64,000 bases of DNA, taken from contig CP054179.1 in the NCBI GenBank assembly GCA_015709615.1, forward strand, positions 1,798,001-1,862,000, read 5' to 3'. Shown here in pieces: positions 27,300 through 37,825 of this stretch. Within the stretch, counting starts at the first letter, position 1. Every line of letters starts with the position of its first letter. The notes beneath the pieces are model-generated. The model was given only the letters and a program-made list of their open reading frames with translations. It did no database searches and was not told the DNA's origin. The position numbers were made by a program, and so were the translations under genes. The stretch comes from Gammaproteobacteria bacterium. Lineage in GTDB: Bacteria; Pseudomonadota; Gammaproteobacteria; Burkholderiales; Nitrosomonadaceae.

Positions 27300-28091
27300 T
27301 CAAAATTGGTGTTCTTTGCCGGGGAATTGCCCGGTTTTGACGGCCTGGACGTAGTGGATCACCGCTTCGGAGATATTTTTGGCGTCTTGCATAAAATCTT
27401 TGACGAAGCGCGGCTTTTTACCCTGCGATATTCCCAGCAGGTCGTGCAGCACCAGCACCTGGCCCGAGCAATCAGGACCTGCGCCGATGCCGATGGTCGG
27501 AATGGTTAATGCTTGGGTGATTTTTTTCGCCAGTTTGGCCGGAACGACTTCCATGACGAGCAAGGCGGCGCCGGATTTTTCCAGGATTTTTGCATCGTCG
27601 AGCAATTGCTTCGACGATTTTTCCGTGTCCCCTTGCAATTTATAGCCGCCAAGCTGATGGACCGATTGCGGCGTCAAGCCGATATGCGCGCACACCGGAA
27701 TGCCGCGCTGCGTCAGGAACTGGATCGTGCCGGCCATGACATGGCCGCCCTCGATTTTCACCATCTGCGCGCCGGCGGCAATGATCCTGGCGGCGTTTTC
27801 AAATGCCTGTTCAGGTGAAATTTGATAACTGCCGAACGGCATATCGGTGATGATGAATGCCTTGCCGGCGCCGCGTGCCACGCAGCGCGTGTGGTAAAGC
27901 ATATCGTCCATCGACACCGCCAGTGTGGTGTCGCTGCCGTGCAGCACATTGCCTAGCGAATCGCCCACCAGCAGCACATCCACCCCGGCATTTTCCAGCA
28001 CGGCGGCAAAAGTCGCGTCATAACAAGTCAGAACCGCAAGCTTTTCACGATTCTCCGTCATTTTTTGCAGAGTGGTTCGGGTAATTTTCAT
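27300..28091 (-). CDS. panB: 3-methyl-2-oxobutanoate hydroxymethyltransferase
   Basis: First committed step of pantothenate synthesis: transfers a hydroxymethyl group from methylenetetrahydrofolate to ketoisovalerate (263 residues). Seen motifs are LTCYDATFA, LLVGDSLGNVLHG with the metal-binding aspartate, DMPFGSY, KIEGG, AHIGLTPQS and the glutamate in VMEVVPA. It heads the panB-panC pair; the 259 bases upstream hold the third dispersed repeat and probably the promoter. Confidence 0.95.
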   Translation of the reverse strand: MKITRTTLQKMTENREKLAVLTCYDATFAAVLENAGVDVLLVGDSLGNVLHGSDTTLAVSMDDMLYHTRCVARGAGKAFIITDMPFGSYQISPEQAFENAARIIAAGAQMVKIEGGHVMAGTIQFLTQRGIPVCAHIGLTPQSVHQLGGYKLQGDTEKSSKQLLDDAKILEKSGAALLVMEVVPAKLAKKITQALTIPTIGIGAGPDCSGQVLVLHDLLGISQGKKPRFVKDFMQDAKNISEAVIHYVQAVKTGQFPGKEHQF

Positions 28092-28295
28092 ATTTCGTTA
28101 CATCGATACTGGATCGAGGCTCTTGCCGCCGCCGGTCATGATAGCGCATTTGGCGCTCTTATGGACGTTTCGGCGTTTACAGCCAATGTGTATTTTCCTG
28201 TGATTTTTCTCACAGCGTTTCTGGCTCAGTAGGACTATTTTGACCATGCGGTTGATTTATATGCAGAGAAATTGGTGTGAAAGTCTGAAACCGGT

Positions 28296-28357
28296 CAATG
28301 AGCATTTCGAGCCTGATTTCAACACAGCATGATTGAACGCAGCAGTTTTTTCAGAGC
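28296..28357 (+). repeat. Interspersed repeat, copy 3 (about 62 bp)
   Basis: Begins CAATGAGCATTTCGAGC and ends TCAGAGC. It is the best-preserved copy, bridging the other two: its left half matches 8942-8965 and its right half matches 380-423. It runs 7 bases into the 3' end of folK, so it supplies the last codons and stop of that gene. Confidence 0.55.
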
Positions 28358-28851
28358 AATTCTTTTATTCTTTCCAGCTTTTGTTCATGACACGCCGCCA
28401 GCAGCGGCGCAATGCTGCCGTGACCGGGGATGTTGCATTCCGGCGCGATTTCCAGCAGCGGCATCAATACGAATGCGCGTTGTGTCATGCGCGGATGCGG
28501 CAGGGTTAAATCCGCATCCTGAAAGTGCAGCGCATCGTACAGCAGAATATCGAGGTCCAGCGTGCGTGGCGCATTCAGCGCTTCACGCACGCGTCCGTGG
28601 CGTTGTTCGATCGCCAATAACGCCTTCAGCAGATCGTGCGGCGCAAGGAGGGTTTCGATCAGCGCCACCGCATTGATAAAATCGGGCTGATCCAATTTTC
28701 CGACCGGCGCGCTGCGGTAAAGCGATGAGCGGCGGATCAATCGGGTGCCGGACAGTTGTGCCAATTCATCAAAAGCCTGTTGTAGCTGCAGAATGGGATT
28801 TTCCAGATTGCTGCCCAAGGCGATGAAGGCCTGACTCGGTTTTTTTGTCAT
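28351..28851 (-). CDS. folK: 2-amino-4-hydroxy-6-hydroxymethyldihydropteridine pyrophosphokinase
   Basis: Transfers pyrophosphate from ATP to the pterin in folate synthesis (166 residues). Family motifs are ALGSNLENP at the start, RSSLYRSAPVG, FINAVALIET, RTLDLDILLYD with the metal-binding aspartates, and HPRMTQRAFVLMPLLEIAP. It is 12 bases downstream of pcnB on the same strand, the common proteobacterial pcnB-folK arrangement. Confidence 0.95.
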   Translation of the reverse strand: MTKKPSQAFIALGSNLENPILQLQQAFDELAQLSGTRLIRRSSLYRSAPVGKLDQPDFINAVALIETLLAPHDLLKALLAIEQRHGRVREALNAPRTLDLDILLYDALHFQDADLTLPHPRMTQRAFVLMPLLEIAPECNIPGHGSIAPLLAACHEQKLERIKELL

Positions 28852-28863
28852 GAAGCGTGCGGA

Positions 28864-30252
28864 TTAAAGGCTTTCCGGATTGATTGAATTGTCCGGCTGA
28901 GGCGCGGTTCCAGACGAAGGTTTTTTGCGGCTGCGTCTTCTTCTGGGTTTCTTGCTGGCAGTCTGCTGCGGCAGCATTTTTTCCCGTTCTTCGCTGCCGG
29001 CGGCAAGAAACGCTTTCCACCACTTGCCCAATTCCGGGCTTAATTCGCCGCTCTCGCAGCGCAGTTGCATGAAATCGTAAGCCGCGCGGAAGCGCGGGTG
29101 GGACAGCAGGCGGAACGGTTTTTGTCCGCTGCGCGCTTCAAAGCGCGGCTGCATCGCCCATATTTCCTGAATAACCGCATCGAAGCGGCGCGGAATGGCA
29201 AGTTTTCCGTGTTGCAATGAAAGCACTTGATCCATTGCCTTGAATAAAGCGGGCATGGGTTTTTCTCTCGATGCCTGCAAGGCGCTCCAATTCGACAGCA
29301 CTTCATGCCATAACAGTATGGCAAACAGGAATCCGGGCGAAACCGGTTTGTTTTGCTTGATCCGTTCGTCGGTATTCTTCAGCGCGATGGTGATGAAGCG
29401 CTCGCCCAGGGGTTGCTCCAGGATCACGTCGAGCATCGGCAAAAGGCCGTGGTGCAACCCGCGCGCGCGTAATTCTACGACGCAAGAGAGCGAGTGCCCC
29501 GATAACAACAGCTTGAGCATTTCGTCGAACAGGCGCGACGGCGGAACATTTTGCAGCAAGGGCGCCAGATCGCCGATCGGCTGGGCGGTTTGCGCATCGA
29601 TTTGCATGCCGAGTTTCGACGCCAGCCGCACCGCGCGCAATAAGCGCACCGGATCTTCGCGGTAACGCTGCGCCGGATCGCCGATGATGCGCAGCTTTTT
29701 GGTTTTGATGTCGTCGAAGCCGTTCAAGTAATCCAGAATTTCTTCCTTGACCGGATCGTAAAACAGCGCGTTAACAGTGAAATCGCGCCGTACCGCGTCT
29801 TCTTCCTGGCTGCCGAACACATTATCGTGCAGCAGGCGGCCATGTGCGTCGGTTTGCGGGATCGCCGCGGAATCTTCCTCATCGTCCGGCGAAGGACCGC
29901 GGAAAGTCGACACTTCAACCGTTTCCGCGCCGCACATCACATGAACCAGGCGGAAGCGGCGCCCGATGATGCGGGAGCGGCGGAACAGCTGGCGAACCTC
30001 CTCGGGGGTGGCGTTGGTTGCGACATCGAAATCCTTCGGCGTCAATCCCAGCAGCAAATCCCGCACCGCACCGCCGACAATGTAGGCGGAAAACCCGGCC
30101 TGTTGCAGCTGAGTGGCGATTTTTAACGCGCATGGATTGATCTGGTTACGCCGGATGCCATGACGCTGGTTCGGAATAATGCTCAGCGTTGCAATTGATT
30201 CGGAATCGGGCGATTTGCGGCTGAATACCTTGCGGAGAAATTTACGAATCAT
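28864..30252 (-). CDS. pcnB: Poly(A) polymerase I
   Basis: Adds 3' poly(A) tails to RNA and so promotes decay (462 residues). The nucleotidyltransferase head shows AYIVGGAVRDLLLGL and the metal-binding pair in PKDFDVATN (Asp74, Asp76), then RRSRIIGRRFRLVHV and RRDFTVNALFYDP. The C-terminal region is basic (KPRRRRSRKKP, near 435), as in PcnB rather than CCA-adding enzymes. It probably heads the pcnB-folK-panB-panC-dnaA run of leftward genes. Confidence 0.93.
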   Translation of the reverse strand: MIRKFLRKVFSRKSPDSESIATLSIIPNQRHGIRRNQINPCALKIATQLQQAGFSAYIVGGAVRDLLLGLTPKDFDVATNATPEEVRQLFRRSRIIGRRFRLVHVMCGAETVEVSTFRGPSPDDEEDSAAIPQTDAHGRLLHDNVFGSQEEDAVRRDFTVNALFYDPVKEEILDYLNGFDDIKTKKLRIIGDPAQRYREDPVRLLRAVRLASKLGMQIDAQTAQPIGDLAPLLQNVPPSRLFDEMLKLLLSGHSLSCVVELRARGLHHGLLPMLDVILEQPLGERFITIALKNTDERIKQNKPVSPGFLFAILLWHEVLSNWSALQASREKPMPALFKAMDQVLSLQHGKLAIPRRFDAVIQEIWAMQPRFEARSGQKPFRLLSHPRFRAAYDFMQLRCESGELSPELGKWWKAFLAAGSEEREKMLPQQTASKKPRRRRSRKKPSSGTAPQPDNSINPESL

Positions 30253-30334
30253 TGCTATACGTAAAGTATCAAGCGCTCATGGTGTTTTTGCATGATGACT
30301 ATAATCAAATTCGGGTCAATCCCATTAAAATTGT

Positions 30335-30635
30335 GTGAAGCCGGCCGGTAAGCCGGGTTCTGTCGTGGACAGTCATTCCTCTAGATGCATGGTTACCCGT
30401 GCATTCAAGCAACCTACCCGCAGGCTCTGCGAGCAACATCATCGCCTGCCTATTTGGTCTTGCTCCGGATGGAGGTTACCGCGTTTCACCGTAACTGAAT
30501 ACGCTCGTCTCTGTGGCCCTATTCCTCGCCTCACGGCGGACGGCCGTTAACCGTCATCCTGCTCTGTGGAGCCCGGACTTTCCTCCCCCTGTGCTCAAAA
30601 AGAGCAGCAGGCGGCGACTGTCTGGCCGGCTTCAC
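30335..30635 (-). ncRNA. rnpB: RNase P RNA, bacterial type A
   Basis: Catalytic RNA that trims tRNA 5' leaders. Read on the minus strand, the 5' GTGAAGCCGGCC (30624-30635) pairs perfectly with 3' GGCCGGCTTCAC (30335-30346) as helix P1. Conserved segments are visible as their complements: the CR near GAGGAAAGTCCGGGCTCC (about 30571-30588) and the 3' element ACAGAACCCGGCTTA. The total is about 301 bases, on the short side for a proteobacterial RNA. End positions come from the stem and may be off by a few bases. Confidence 0.93.
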
Positions 30636-30680
30636 CGGCTATTTTATCATTAGCTGCGGCCATCGATACGTAATTGTCTG

Positions 30681-32030
30681 TTATTTGATCAGCATCGCAT
30701 TGATTTCCGTCAGCGTGTCTTCGTCCAACTCCCCCGCTTCCGCGCTCAGACGCAATCGGGCCATCAGATAGCTGTGGTAGGCCTTGGCCAGATCGCGCTT
30801 GGCGGCGTACATTTGCTGCTGGGCGTTGAGCACATCGACTTCGGTTCTGACGCCTACTTGCAATCCCAGAATGGTGGAATCCAATTGGCTTTGGCTGGAA
30901 ACCAAGGCTTGCTTCAATGCTTTGACCTGGGCAATGCCATTGGTGACATTCAGATATTGCTGGCGTGCCTGTATCGTGATGTTACGGCGGGTGTTTTCCA
31001 GATCGTGCAAGGCCTTGTTTTGCAGCGCCATCGCCTCGCGTACCTGTGATTGCACGGAAAAACCCTGGAATAAAGGTACGTTGAGTTGCAAGCCAATGGA
31101 TTGCGAGGTGAGATCGATGCCGCGTCCGGTAATCGCAGCGCCGACGCCGATTTGGTTGCTGTATTGCGCGACCAGATCGAGAGTCGGGTAGTGTTGCGCC
31201 CAGATTTTTTTAACGTTTTGATGCGCGGATTCGTACGCGGCTTGCTGCGCTTTCAGCGTGAAGTTTTTTTCTTCCGCAGTGCGCACCCATTCATCCATGC
31301 TGCCGTATTTCAACGTGGCTAGGTTGTTGGCGATTTCCCTGGCGCCGGTGAGATTCTCCGGAAGGCGGTCAATAATACCTTGCAAGGCGCGTTTTTTGAT
31401 TTCCAAGGCATTGCGCGCGGCGATTTCCTGCGACAGTGTCAGGTCATAACGCGCTTGCGCTTCGTTGGTGTCGACGATGGTCGAAACACCCACTTCAAAG
31501 TTGCGCTTGGCTTGCTCAAGCTGGATCAGAATGGCTTTTTTCTGTGCTTCGTTGACTTCGACATCGATCTGCGCATCCAGTACGTCGAAATAGGCTTGCG
31601 CCACGCGCAAAATGAGGTTTTGCCCGGCAGTGATAAATTGCGACTCGGCTTTGCTGACTTCGGTTTTTGCTTGCTGGTATATGACGATATTTTGCATGCG
31701 GAAAATCGGTTGCGTTGCTGAGATCGTGATACCGCCGCTTTGAATGATATTGGCTCCGGGATTGATGGCCAGTCCGGTTGTCGAATTGACAATTTTGCCG
31801 GCGTCGACTTCCTGAACTTGGCGCGTGCCTGACAGCGTGATGTTCGGTAAAAAACCGGCCCTGCCTTGTGGTATTTTTTCCTGAGCCGCCTCAAAGGCGG
31901 CGCGCGCAGACTTGAACTGGGCGTCTTGTGTTAACGCTTCCTGATAGATACCCATCAGATCGGCGGCCTGCAGCAGGGAATGCGGCAGCATGCCGAGACT
32001 CACAGCAAAAACGAAAGGCACGAACTTCAT
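30681..32030 (-). CDS. tolC: TolC family outer-membrane channel
   Basis: Trimeric outer-membrane channel for type I secretion and drug efflux (449 residues). ATG 32030 is preferred over an upstream TTG because GGAAA lies at the right distance and a signal peptide follows (MKFVPFVFAVSLG to LLQA). The two TolC repeats are seen as long heptad helices with QQAKTEVSKAESQF and EVGVSTIVDTNEAQARYDL in the first and GLQVGVRTEVDVLNAQQQMYAAKRDLAKAY in the second (shown in parts). It lies 88 bases after the pcm-like gene on the same strand, a common pairing. Confidence 0.92.
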   Translation of the reverse strand: MKFVPFVFAVSLGMLPHSLLQAADLMGIYQEALTQDAQFKSARAAFEAAQEKIPQGRAGFLPNITLSGTRQVQEVDAGKIVNSTTGLAINPGANIIQSGGITISATQPIFRMQNIVIYQQAKTEVSKAESQFITAGQNLILRVAQAYFDVLDAQIDVEVNEAQKKAILIQLEQAKRNFEVGVSTIVDTNEAQARYDLTLSQEIAARNALEIKKRALQGIIDRLPENLTGAREIANNLATLKYGSMDEWVRTAEEKNFTLKAQQAAYESAHQNVKKIWAQHYPTLDLVAQYSNQIGVGAAITGRGIDLTSQSIGLQLNVPLFQGFSVQSQVREAMALQNKALHDLENTRRNITIQARQQYLNVTNGIAQVKALKQALVSSQSQLDSTILGLQVGVRTEVDVLNAQQQMYAAKRDLAKAYHSYLMARLRLSAEAGELDEDTLTEINAMLIK

Positions 32031-32118
32031 AGTGATTTCCGGCAATAATCTGGAGCCGATGATACGTCAGCTATGGCTTGAATGCTGTGGCAAATGACAC
32101 GCGGGCTTACTTGAATAC

Positions 32119-32772
32119 TCAAAAGGTAAACCTTACAGGTTGCTGCGCATTGATCAGGGGCGCCGTGCTGGTTTCAAACAGTTGGGTGGTGGTGAATTCA
32201 CCGGGTGCTGTGCAGGTGATCAATACCGCCTCCATGACGGGATCTTCGCCGGTAATGGCAAACAAACGGCCGCCCGGATTCAGGCTTTTTTGGAAAGCAT
32301 CCGGTAAAACTGGCGTCGATGCGGTCAGCACGATCACGTCGTACGGCTCATGCTTGGCCCAGCCGCGCGCGGCATCGCCTTGTTCGACGGTGACATTGGT
32401 GATGTTGTGTGCTTTAAGATTGTTTTCCGCCATCGCTTTCAGTTCGGGTATGATTTCGACGCTGTAGACATGCGCGCCGCGGTCGGCCAGTAACGCGGTC
32501 ATGTAGCCGCTGCCGCTGCCGACTTCGAGAATTTTGTCGGTTTTTTTAATGTGAAGTTCTTGCAGGATACGCGCTTCCATTTTGGGCGTCAGCATGACTT
32601 GGCCATGGCCGAGCGGAATTTCCATATCGACGAAAGCCATCGCGCGGCTTTCCGCGGGAACGAATTCTTCGCGTTTCAGCTTATATAATAAATCCAGCAC
32701 GTTATCGTCCAATACATACCACGTGCGAATTTGCTGCGCCACCATATTAAACCGGGTTTGTTCAATATTCAT
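32119..32772 (-). CDS. Protein-L-isoaspartate O-methyltransferase family protein
   Basis: A 217-residue SAM-dependent methyltransferase of the PCMT fold. ATG 32772 (MNIEQTRFNMVAQQIRTW) is preferred to an upstream TTG. The SAM motif is KILEVGSGSGYMTALLA, preceded by PLGHGQVMLTPKMEARILQEL, the PCMT family segment, and followed by YSVEIIPEL. True Pcm enzymes repair isoaspartyl residues. This branch, found next to tolC in many beta- and gammaproteobacteria, has a modified active-site region (PLGHGQVML instead of the usual GQTIS), so the repair activity is uncertain. Confidence 0.85.
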   Translation of the reverse strand: MNIEQTRFNMVAQQIRTWYVLDDNVLDLLYKLKREEFVPAESRAMAFVDMEIPLGHGQVMLTPKMEARILQELHIKKTDKILEVGSGSGYMTALLADRGAHVYSVEIIPELKAMAENNLKAHNITNVTVEQGDAARGWAKHEPYDVIVLTASTPVLPDAFQKSLNPGGRLFAITGEDPVMEAVLITCTAPGEFTTTQLFETSTAPLINAQQPVRFTF

Positions 32773-32840
32773 TTCTATCTGTTCCGTATTCTTCAATTAA
32801 GGTAAGACTTGCAATTATTTCACATTTCCATTAGCTTCAC

Positions 32841-32943
32841 AGCATCAGCTAGGGGTCCGTTTGCAGAATTCTCTGCTAAACCGGTGAGAGAGTCCCTTTA
32901 ATACCTGACGCGGATAATGCCGCCGTAGGGAAGCTGGGATTTA
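32841..32943 (+). promoter_or_regulatory. TPP riboswitch controlling thiC
   Basis: Sits 43 bases upstream of the thiC start. The conserved THI-element blocks are in order: TAGGGGTCC, then GTGAGAGAGTCCC, ACCTGA, GGATAATGCC and CGTAGGGAAGC. Binding of thiamine pyrophosphate should lower thiC expression, probably by hiding the AAGGAG ribosome site. Confidence 0.93.
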
Positions 32944-32985
32944 TCCTCCCGCTCTTTATGGCATTTTCTTAAGGAGCATCATTTT

Positions 32986-34881
<1,896 letters not shown>

Positions 34882-34914
34882 TTTTCAATTTTATAAAGAC
34901 CTGACAAGAACGCT

Positions 34915-35739
34915 ATGGATTTGGCTCTACTGCTAAAAGCGTTGATCCTCGGCGTTGTCGAGGGATTGACCGAATTTTTGCCGGTTTCGTCCACCGGTCA
35001 TTTGATCCTGATCGGTGATTTGCTCGACTTCACCGGCGAGCGCGCCAAGGTTTTCACCATCGCGATTCAGCTCGGTGCGATCCTGGCGGTTTGCTGGGAA
35101 TATCGCGCCAAGGTGATCGAAGTGGTGCGCGGCATCGGCGCCAATCCGGCCGCGAACCGCTTTGTCGTCAACCTGATGATTGCATTCCTGCCGGCTGCGA
35201 TCCTGGGCCTGTTGTTCATCAAAACCATCAAGTTCTATTTGTTTCACCCCATTCCGGTGGCTACCGCTTTGATCGTCGGTGGCTTGCTGATTTTATGGGC
35301 GGAGCGCCGGGAGCATGTCATTGAAGTTGAACAGGTGGACGATATGGATTGGAAGCATGCGCTAAAAGTCGGCTTGGCGCAGTGTCTGGCATTGATTCCC
35401 GGCACTTCCCGTTCCGGTGCCACGATCATCGGCGGCTTGTTTTTCGGTTTGTCGCGCAAAGCCGCTGCGGAATTCTCGTTTTTCCTCGCGATACCGACTA
35501 TGTTCGCCGCCACTTTTTACGATTTATTTAAAAACCGCGAATTGCTCGATTGGAACGATTTAACGCTGATCGCAGCAGGTTTCGCTGCCGCCTTCTTCAG
35601 CGCTTTAGTAGCCGTGCGTGCTTTGCTGCGGTTCGTCAGTAATCACGATTTCACCGTTTTTGCCTGGTACCGGATTATCTTTGGCATCGTGATATTGGTC
35701 ACGGCGTATACCGGGGTGATCGGCTGGTCGGAAATGTGA
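34915..35739 (+). CDS. uppP: Undecaprenyl-diphosphatase
   Basis: Inner-membrane enzyme that recycles the lipid carrier of cell-wall synthesis by removing a phosphate (274 residues, formerly BacA). Catalytic-site motifs are GLTEFLPVSSTGHLIL near the N-terminus and IPGTSRSGATIIGGL (about 161-175), within eight hydrophobic segments. It is 33 bases downstream of thiC and may be cotranscribed with it, although the two functions are unrelated. Confidence 0.95.
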   Translation: MDLALLLKALILGVVEGLTEFLPVSSTGHLILIGDLLDFTGERAKVFTIAIQLGAILAVCWEYRAKVIEVVRGIGANPAANRFVVNLMIAFLPAAILGLLFIKTIKFYLFHPIPVATALIVGGLLILWAERREHVIEVEQVDDMDWKHALKVGLAQCLALIPGTSRSGATIIGGLFFGLSRKAAAEFSFFLAIPTMFAATFYDLFKNRELLDWNDLTLIAAGFAAAFFSALVAVRALLRFVSNHDFTVFAWYRIIFGIVILVTAYTGVIGWSEM

Positions 35740-35811
35740 ACAAAGATTAATTCTTAAAAAGCCTGCACGATTTGTGTCTCCATCCGGCTTTGGGTGTGTT
35801 TGACTGTCAAT

Positions 35812-35826
35812 TGTACTTTCAGTACA
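35812..35826. promoter_or_regulatory. 15-bp palindrome upstream of the PEP-CTERM CHRD gene
   Basis: TGTACTTTCAGTACA: perfect 6-base arms around a 3-base spacer, 50 bases before the start codon. It could be a regulator site or a short hairpin. No cognate regulator is identified. Confidence 0.35.
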
Positions 35827-35875
35827 TTTGCCCGTGGGAAAATATGTTTTTTCCTATAACTTGGAGGGATAAATC

Positions 35876-36469
35876 ATGAAAATTAATAAATTACTCTTAG
35901 GCTTCTTTGTCTTTATCAGCGCAACGCTACCGGTTGCGGCGCACGAGGCGAAATACGCCGCGCCTTTGCTCGGTAGCAGCGAAGTACCCGTAAATGCGTC
36001 ACCAGCCACCGGTTCGGTGCTGGTGACGATCGACTTTGATTTGGTGACGATGCGAGTCGAAGCCAATTTCAGCGGTCTGCTGGGAAATGTGACGGCAGCG
36101 CATATTCACTGCTGCACGGATCCGGGAACCAATGTCGGTGTTGCAACCCAACTGCCGTCTTTCATCGGTTTTCCTCTGGGCGTCACAGGCGGCACGTACG
36201 ATCATACCTTCGACATGGCGCTGGCTTCCAGTTATAACCCAGCGTTTGTCACCGGTCACGGCGGCTTGGTAAGCACGGCTTTCAACGATTTGGTCGACGG
36301 TCTCGATGACGGAAAGGCTTACTTTAACCTGCACACGAATCTATTCCCGGGTGGCGAGATCCGCGGATTGTTGAGTCCTGTGCCGGAGCCGGAAAGCTAT
36401 GCGTTATTGCTGGCCGGTTTAGGAGTTCTGACCGTATTCGCGCGCCGCGCCCGGCGTGAAGCTGTTTGA
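35876..36469 (+). CDS. CHRD-domain protein with PEP-CTERM sorting signal
   Basis: A 197-residue exported protein. The signal peptide spans about 1-22 (ending VAAHE), with GGAGG before the start. The middle is a CHRD domain, recognisable from AAPLLGSSEVP, ATGSVLVTID, AAHIHCC and the closing YFNLHTNLFPGGEIRGLL. The C-terminus VPEPESYALLLAGLG, followed by a hydrophobic stretch and RRARRE, is a classic PEP-CTERM signal, cut and anchored by an exosortase in bacteria that make exopolysaccharide. The exosortase genes are not in the window. Function of the CHRD domain is unknown; a matrix or surface role is likely. Confidence 0.9.
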   Translation: MKINKLLLGFFVFISATLPVAAHEAKYAAPLLGSSEVPVNASPATGSVLVTIDFDLVTMRVEANFSGLLGNVTAAHIHCCTDPGTNVGVATQLPSFIGFPLGVTGGTYDHTFDMALASSYNPAFVTGHGGLVSTAFNDLVDGLDDGKAYFNLHTNLFPGGEIRGLLSPVPEPESYALLLAGLGVLTVFARRARREAV

Positions 36470-36474
36470 ATAAG

Positions 36475-36503
36475 CAAGAGCCTCTCATGAGGCTCTTGTT
36501 TTA
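36475..36503 (+). terminator. Strong intrinsic terminator after the CHRD gene
   Basis: Perfect 10-bp stem CAAGAGCCTC (36475-36484) and GAGGCTCTTG (36489-36498) with a TCAT loop, followed by TTTTAT. It starts six bases after the stop codon and also faces the convergent rhodanese gene. Confidence 0.9.
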
Positions 36504-36512
36504 TCGCTGCTA

Positions 36513-36965
36513 CTAACTCTGCACCCACGGCAAACCGGCTGCTTTCCAGCCGGAAGCTTTGCCGCGCTGGCCGTTTTCATCGCGGTCGCCTTCGAAGCCC
36601 TCCAAGATGTTGTAGCATTCGGCAAAATCCATGTCCGTTGCCATCGCCGCCGCTTGGTTCGAGCGCGCGCCGCTGCGGCAGATGAATAAAACCGGCAACG
36701 ATCTGTCGACTTGGTTGGTCAGTTGATCGAAAAAATGCGGATTCGGCTGCATGCCGGGGTACGAACGCAATTCGATTTCGGTTGCGCCGGGGATGCGTCC
36801 GACCCAATCCAGTTCGGCGCGCGACCGTACGTCGACCAATTGTGCCTGCGCATGTTCCTGCAGCACACGATAAGCCTCCATCGGCAATAGTACGCCTTTG
36901 TACGGAAGTCCGAGTTCTTGCGCGCGCTGTTGCGCTTTTTCCAGTATGGCTGCGAGTGTTTCCAT
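36513..36965 (-). CDS. Rhodanese-like sulfurtransferase
   Basis: A 150-residue single-domain rhodanese without an export signal. The active-site loop is CRSGARS, with the catalytic cysteine in FICRSG. AQLVDVRSRAELDWVGRIPGA is the CDC25-type start of the fold. The first ~40 residues form a helical extension (LEKAQQRAQELGL). It probably carries persulfide sulfur in the cytoplasm; the acceptor is unknown. It is a single gene divergent from the pseudouridine synthase gene. Confidence 0.9.
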   Translation of the reverse strand: METLAAILEKAQQRAQELGLPYKGVLLPMEAYRVLQEHAQAQLVDVRSRAELDWVGRIPGATEIELRSYPGMQPNPHFFDQLTNQVDRSLPVLFICRSGARSNQAAAMATDMDFAECYNILEGFEGDRDENGQRGKASGWKAAGLPWVQS

Positions 36966-37068
36966 AAATAATCCTAGCGATGTAATGTAAAAACGATCGG
37001 GCGATTACCTTTATAATGCCGGTAAAATCAACTTCTCACACCCTGTATTGCCCATATTATAGCGCTTC

Positions 37069-37800
37069 ATGGAAAAAATCCGCTTATCCAAACTGATGTC
37101 CGAACAAGGCATCTGCTCGCGCCGCGAGGCCGACCGTTTTATCGAACTGGGTTGGGTATTTGTCGACGGCGAACGGATTTCCGAGCTCGGCACCAAAATT
37201 TTTCCGACGCAAAAAATCACCTTAAATAAAGCGGCGCAAGCGCAACAAACCCAGCAGGTGACGATATTGCTCAACAAGCCGGTTGGCTACGTGTCCGGGC
37301 AGCCGGAACCGGGCTATCAACCGGCTGTGGTGCTGATCAAACCGGAAAATCAGTTCATTCCGAAGCAACCGGGCAAGCGTTTTCAACCTGCGCACCTGAA
37401 AAACCTGGCACCCGCTGGCCGTCTCGACATCGATTCGCAAGGCTTGCTGGTGTTGACGCAAGACGGCCGGATTGCCAAGCAGTTGATCGGCGAGGAATCC
37501 CGCATTGAAAAGGAATATCTGGTGCGGGTCGAAGGCGCATTGCCGCCCGCCAAGCTGGCGCTGCTGAATCACGGCCTGAGCCTTGACGGTCAGGCACTGA
37601 AACCGGCGCAAGTGAGCTGGCAAAACCGCGATCAACTGCGCTTTATCTTGCATGAAGGTAAAAAACGCCAAATTCGCCGCATGTGCGAACTGGTCAATTT
37701 GAAAGTGACCGGTTTGAAGCGCGTGCGTATCGGCAAAGTGCGCTTGGGCAATTTGCCCGAAGGCCAATGGCGCTATCTGGAAGAAGGCGAGCAGTTTTGA
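37069..37800 (+). CDS. RluF/RluB-type 23S rRNA pseudouridine synthase
   Basis: A 243-residue RNA-modifying enzyme. An S4 RNA-binding domain comes first (IRLSKLMSEQGICSRREADRFIELGWVFVDG). The catalytic motif GRLDIDSQGLLVLTQDG contains the nucleophilic aspartate, and KKRQIRRMCEL is the family's second motif. The length, close spacing of modules and residues such as NKPVGYVS fit RluF better than RluB or RluE, but the exact target uridine cannot be told. DUF2835 follows 25 bases downstream. Confidence 0.88.
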   Translation: MEKIRLSKLMSEQGICSRREADRFIELGWVFVDGERISELGTKIFPTQKITLNKAAQAQQTQQVTILLNKPVGYVSGQPEPGYQPAVVLIKPENQFIPKQPGKRFQPAHLKNLAPAGRLDIDSQGLLVLTQDGRIAKQLIGEESRIEKEYLVRVEGALPPAKLALLNHGLSLDGQALKPAQVSWQNRDQLRFILHEGKKRQIRRMCELVNLKVTGLKRVRIGKVRLGNLPEGQWRYLEEGEQF

Positions 37801-37825
37801 CGGCGCTTTTAGTGGAAACTCTCCG

